Origin: Roseivivax sp. THAF197b
Lineage (GTDB): Bacteria > Pseudomonadota > Alphaproteobacteria > Rhodobacterales > Rhodobacteraceae
DNA: 64,000 nt
Direction: 5' to 3'
NCBI RefSeq assembly: GCF_009363255.1
Contig: NZ_CP045318.1
Coordinates: forward strand, 2,469,501 to 2,533,500
Shown piece by piece: positions 62,682 through 64,000 of this stretch (within the stretch, counting starts at the first letter, position 1; each line of letters opens with the position of its first letter). Under the pieces are notes generated by a model, which had not been told where the DNA came from, searched no databases, and saw only the letters and a list, made by a program, of their open reading frames with translations. The position numbers and the translations under genes are program-made.

Positions 62682-64000
62682 TCATGGCACCCCGCCATCC
62701 AGTGCGGCCACCGCGACGGAGGCCTGTTCCGCGTCATCGAAGGGATAAACCGTATCGCCCACGATCTGTCCCGTCTCGTGGCCCTTGCCGCAGATCAGCA
62801 GGGCATCGCCGGGGCCCAGCGCATCGACGCCGCGCAGGATCGCCTCGGCGCGGTCCCCCACTTCCAGCGCACCGGGCGCCCCGCCCAGAACCGCCGCACG
62901 GATCGCGGCGGGATCTTCGGAGCGTGGATTGTCGTCGCTGACGATCACCATGTCGGCGTGGTCATGCGCGGCCTGTCCCATAAGGGGCCGCTTGCCCGCA
63001 TCGCGATCCCCGCCCGCGCCGACGATGGCGATCAGGCGCCCCATCACATGCGGACGCAGGGCCTGGATCGCGGTGGCAACGGCATCGGGCGTATGGGCGT
63101 AATCGACAAAGACGGTCGCGCCATTGTCGCGCGTCGCGGCCAGCTGCATGCGACCGCGCACGGTATTTAGCCGTGGCAGCACCTCGAAGATCGCCTCCGC
63201 ATCCTCGCCGCAGGCCATCACGAGCCCTGCCGCGATCAGCACGTTTTCCGCCTGAAAGCCGCCGATCAGGTTCATGCGCACCTGCCGCACCGCCCCGCGA
63301 TAGCGCAGCCGCACTTCCTGGCCTGTCGCGTCAAAACGCTGCGCCATCAGGCACAGATCGACGCCTTCATCCCGGCCCACGGTGATCAGATCCTGCCCGC
63401 GCGCCTTGGCAATCGCGGCCATATCGACGCCGCGCGCATCGTCCATGTTGATGACCGCAGTTGCCTCCTCGGGCAGCACGCGGGCGAAGAGCCCCGCCTT
63501 GGCGGCGAAGTAATCCTCGAAGCTCGCGTGATAATCGAGGTGGTCCTGCGTGAAATTCGTAAAGCCCGCCGCGCGCAGCTGCACCCCGTCGAGGCGGCGC
63601 TGTTCCAGCCCGTGCGACGAGGCCTCCATCGCGGCATGATCGACACCTGCCTCGGTGGCCTGCGCCAGCGCGCGGTGCAGGGTAATGGGCTCGGGCGTGG
63701 TGTGTTTCAGCGGCGCGAACCAGTCACCCTCGACGCCCGTGGTGCCGAGATTGACCGCGCGCAGACCCAGCTCCTGCCAGATCATGCGGGTGAAGCTGGC
63801 CACGCTTGTCTTGCCGTTGGTGCCGGTCACGGCGACCATCGTTTCGGGCTGACGGCCGAACCAAAGGGCCGCCGTGTAGGCCAGCGCCTGACGCGGATCG
63901 GCGGCGATGATCAGGGCGGCATCGGAGGCCTCGATCTCGGCGCGGGCGATCTCCGCGCCTTCGGCATCGGTGAGGATCGCCGCCGCGCCCTGCCGCAAGG
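62682..64000 (-). CDS. murE: UDP-MurNAc-tripeptide synthetase (MurE), 5' end outside window
   Basis: Adds the third stem-peptide residue. About 439 residues are present; the frame is open to the right edge, so roughly 50 N-terminal residues are missing. Motifs are the P-loop VTGTNGKTSVASFTRMIW, ASSHGLEQRRLDGVQL, NFTQDHLDYHASFEDYFAAK, YAHTPDAV and DNPRSEDPAAIRAAV. The DNPR signature indicates meso-diaminopimelate as substrate. It heads the visible murE-murF-mraY run. Confidence 0.95.
   Translation of the reverse strand, partial: LRQGAAAILTDAEGAEIARAEIEASDAALIIAADPRQALAYTAALWFGRQPETMVAVTGTNGKTSVASFTRMIWQELGLRAVNLGTTGVEGDWFAPLKHTTPEPITLHRALAQATEAGVDHAAMEASSHGLEQRRLDGVQLRAAGFTNFTQDHLDYHASFEDYFAAKAGLFARVLPEEATAVINMDDARGVDMAAIAKARGQDLITVGRDEGVDLCLMAQRFDATGQEVRLRYRGAVRQVRMNLIGGFQAENVLIAAGLVMACGEDAEAIFEVLPRLNTVRGRMQLAATRDNGATVFVDYAHTPDAVATAIQALRPHVMGRLIAIVGAGGDRDAGKRPLMGQAAHDHADMVIVSDDNPRSEDPAAIRAAVLGGAPGALEVGDRAEAILRGVDALGPGDALLICGKGHETGQIVGDTVYPFDDAEQASVAVAALDGGVP

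Overview
The window looks like the chromosome of a Rhodobacterales (Roseobacter-group) alphaproteobacterium. It is GC-rich, the right third carries a typical alphaproteobacterial core set (SPOR lipoprotein, tmk-holB-tatD-MBL run, rpmG, rnpB, murE-murF-mraY-murD), and the rhamnose genes have the rhizobial rhaRSTPQUK / rhaDI layout. A BciB-type 8-vinyl reductase sits inside the mur cluster under a PpsR-like TGT-N12-ACA site, which hints at a bacteriochlorophyll-making (aerobic phototrophic) lineage.

Layout. 1-3356: insertion-sequence debris, with an IS3 tail at the edge and an IS21 element (345-2873) whose istA is broken. 3357-9725 (minus): an alpha-L-rhamnosidase and a complete sugar ABC importer, with a divergent LacI regulator (9970-10989). 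10978-18178 (minus): rhaR-rhaS-rhaT-rhaP-rhaQ-rhaM-rhaK; 18366-21748 (plus): rhaD-rhaI. The divergent rhaR/rhaD promoters share a near-perfect 73-bp palindrome. Together these loci would import rhamnosides, release L-rhamnose and convert it to dihydroxyacetone phosphate and lactate. 21904-24458: an SDR, a cyclophilin-like protein and a LysR gene broken by an in-frame TGA. 24459-25018: transposase remnants.

25098-39403 is a phthalate-catabolic island: ferredoxin-type reductase, dihydrodiol dehydrogenase, 4,5-dihydroxyphthalate decarboxylase, an unknown protein, aldehyde dehydrogenase, a ThDP enzyme, a MarR regulator, a TAXI-type TRAP transporter, a Rieske oxygenase, two proteins sharing a two-helix membrane module, and a DMT exporter. 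A CTTAG-N4-CTAAG motif recurs at the promoters of the reductase, the TRAP receptor and the Rieske gene, and is probably the MarR operator. Phthalate would be imported, dioxygenated, dehydrogenated and decarboxylated to protocatechuate.

39444-40759 is a decayed IS3 element. 41320-43811 (minus) is an AT-richer retron: a phosphoribosyltransferase-like protein, a small winged-helix protein, a recognisable msr-msd RNA with matching a1/a2 ends, and a retron reverse transcriptase with NAxxH, YADD and ITG motifs. The reverse transcriptase is split by a -1 frameshift exactly at a T TTT TTC slippery heptamer. The block ends at a tRNA-Ser(UGA) whose 3' end faces the accessory DNA, so the left 44 kb may be, or contain, a tRNA-associated genomic island.

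44474-64000 is core genome: SPOR lipoprotein, D,D-carboxypeptidase, tmk, holB, tatD, MBL hydrolase, AEC transporter, hemerythrin, formate/nitrite-type channel, GNAT, rpmG, rnpB, hydrolase, HI0933-type flavoprotein, unknown protein, murD, bciB-like, mraY, murF and murE (5' end beyond the window).
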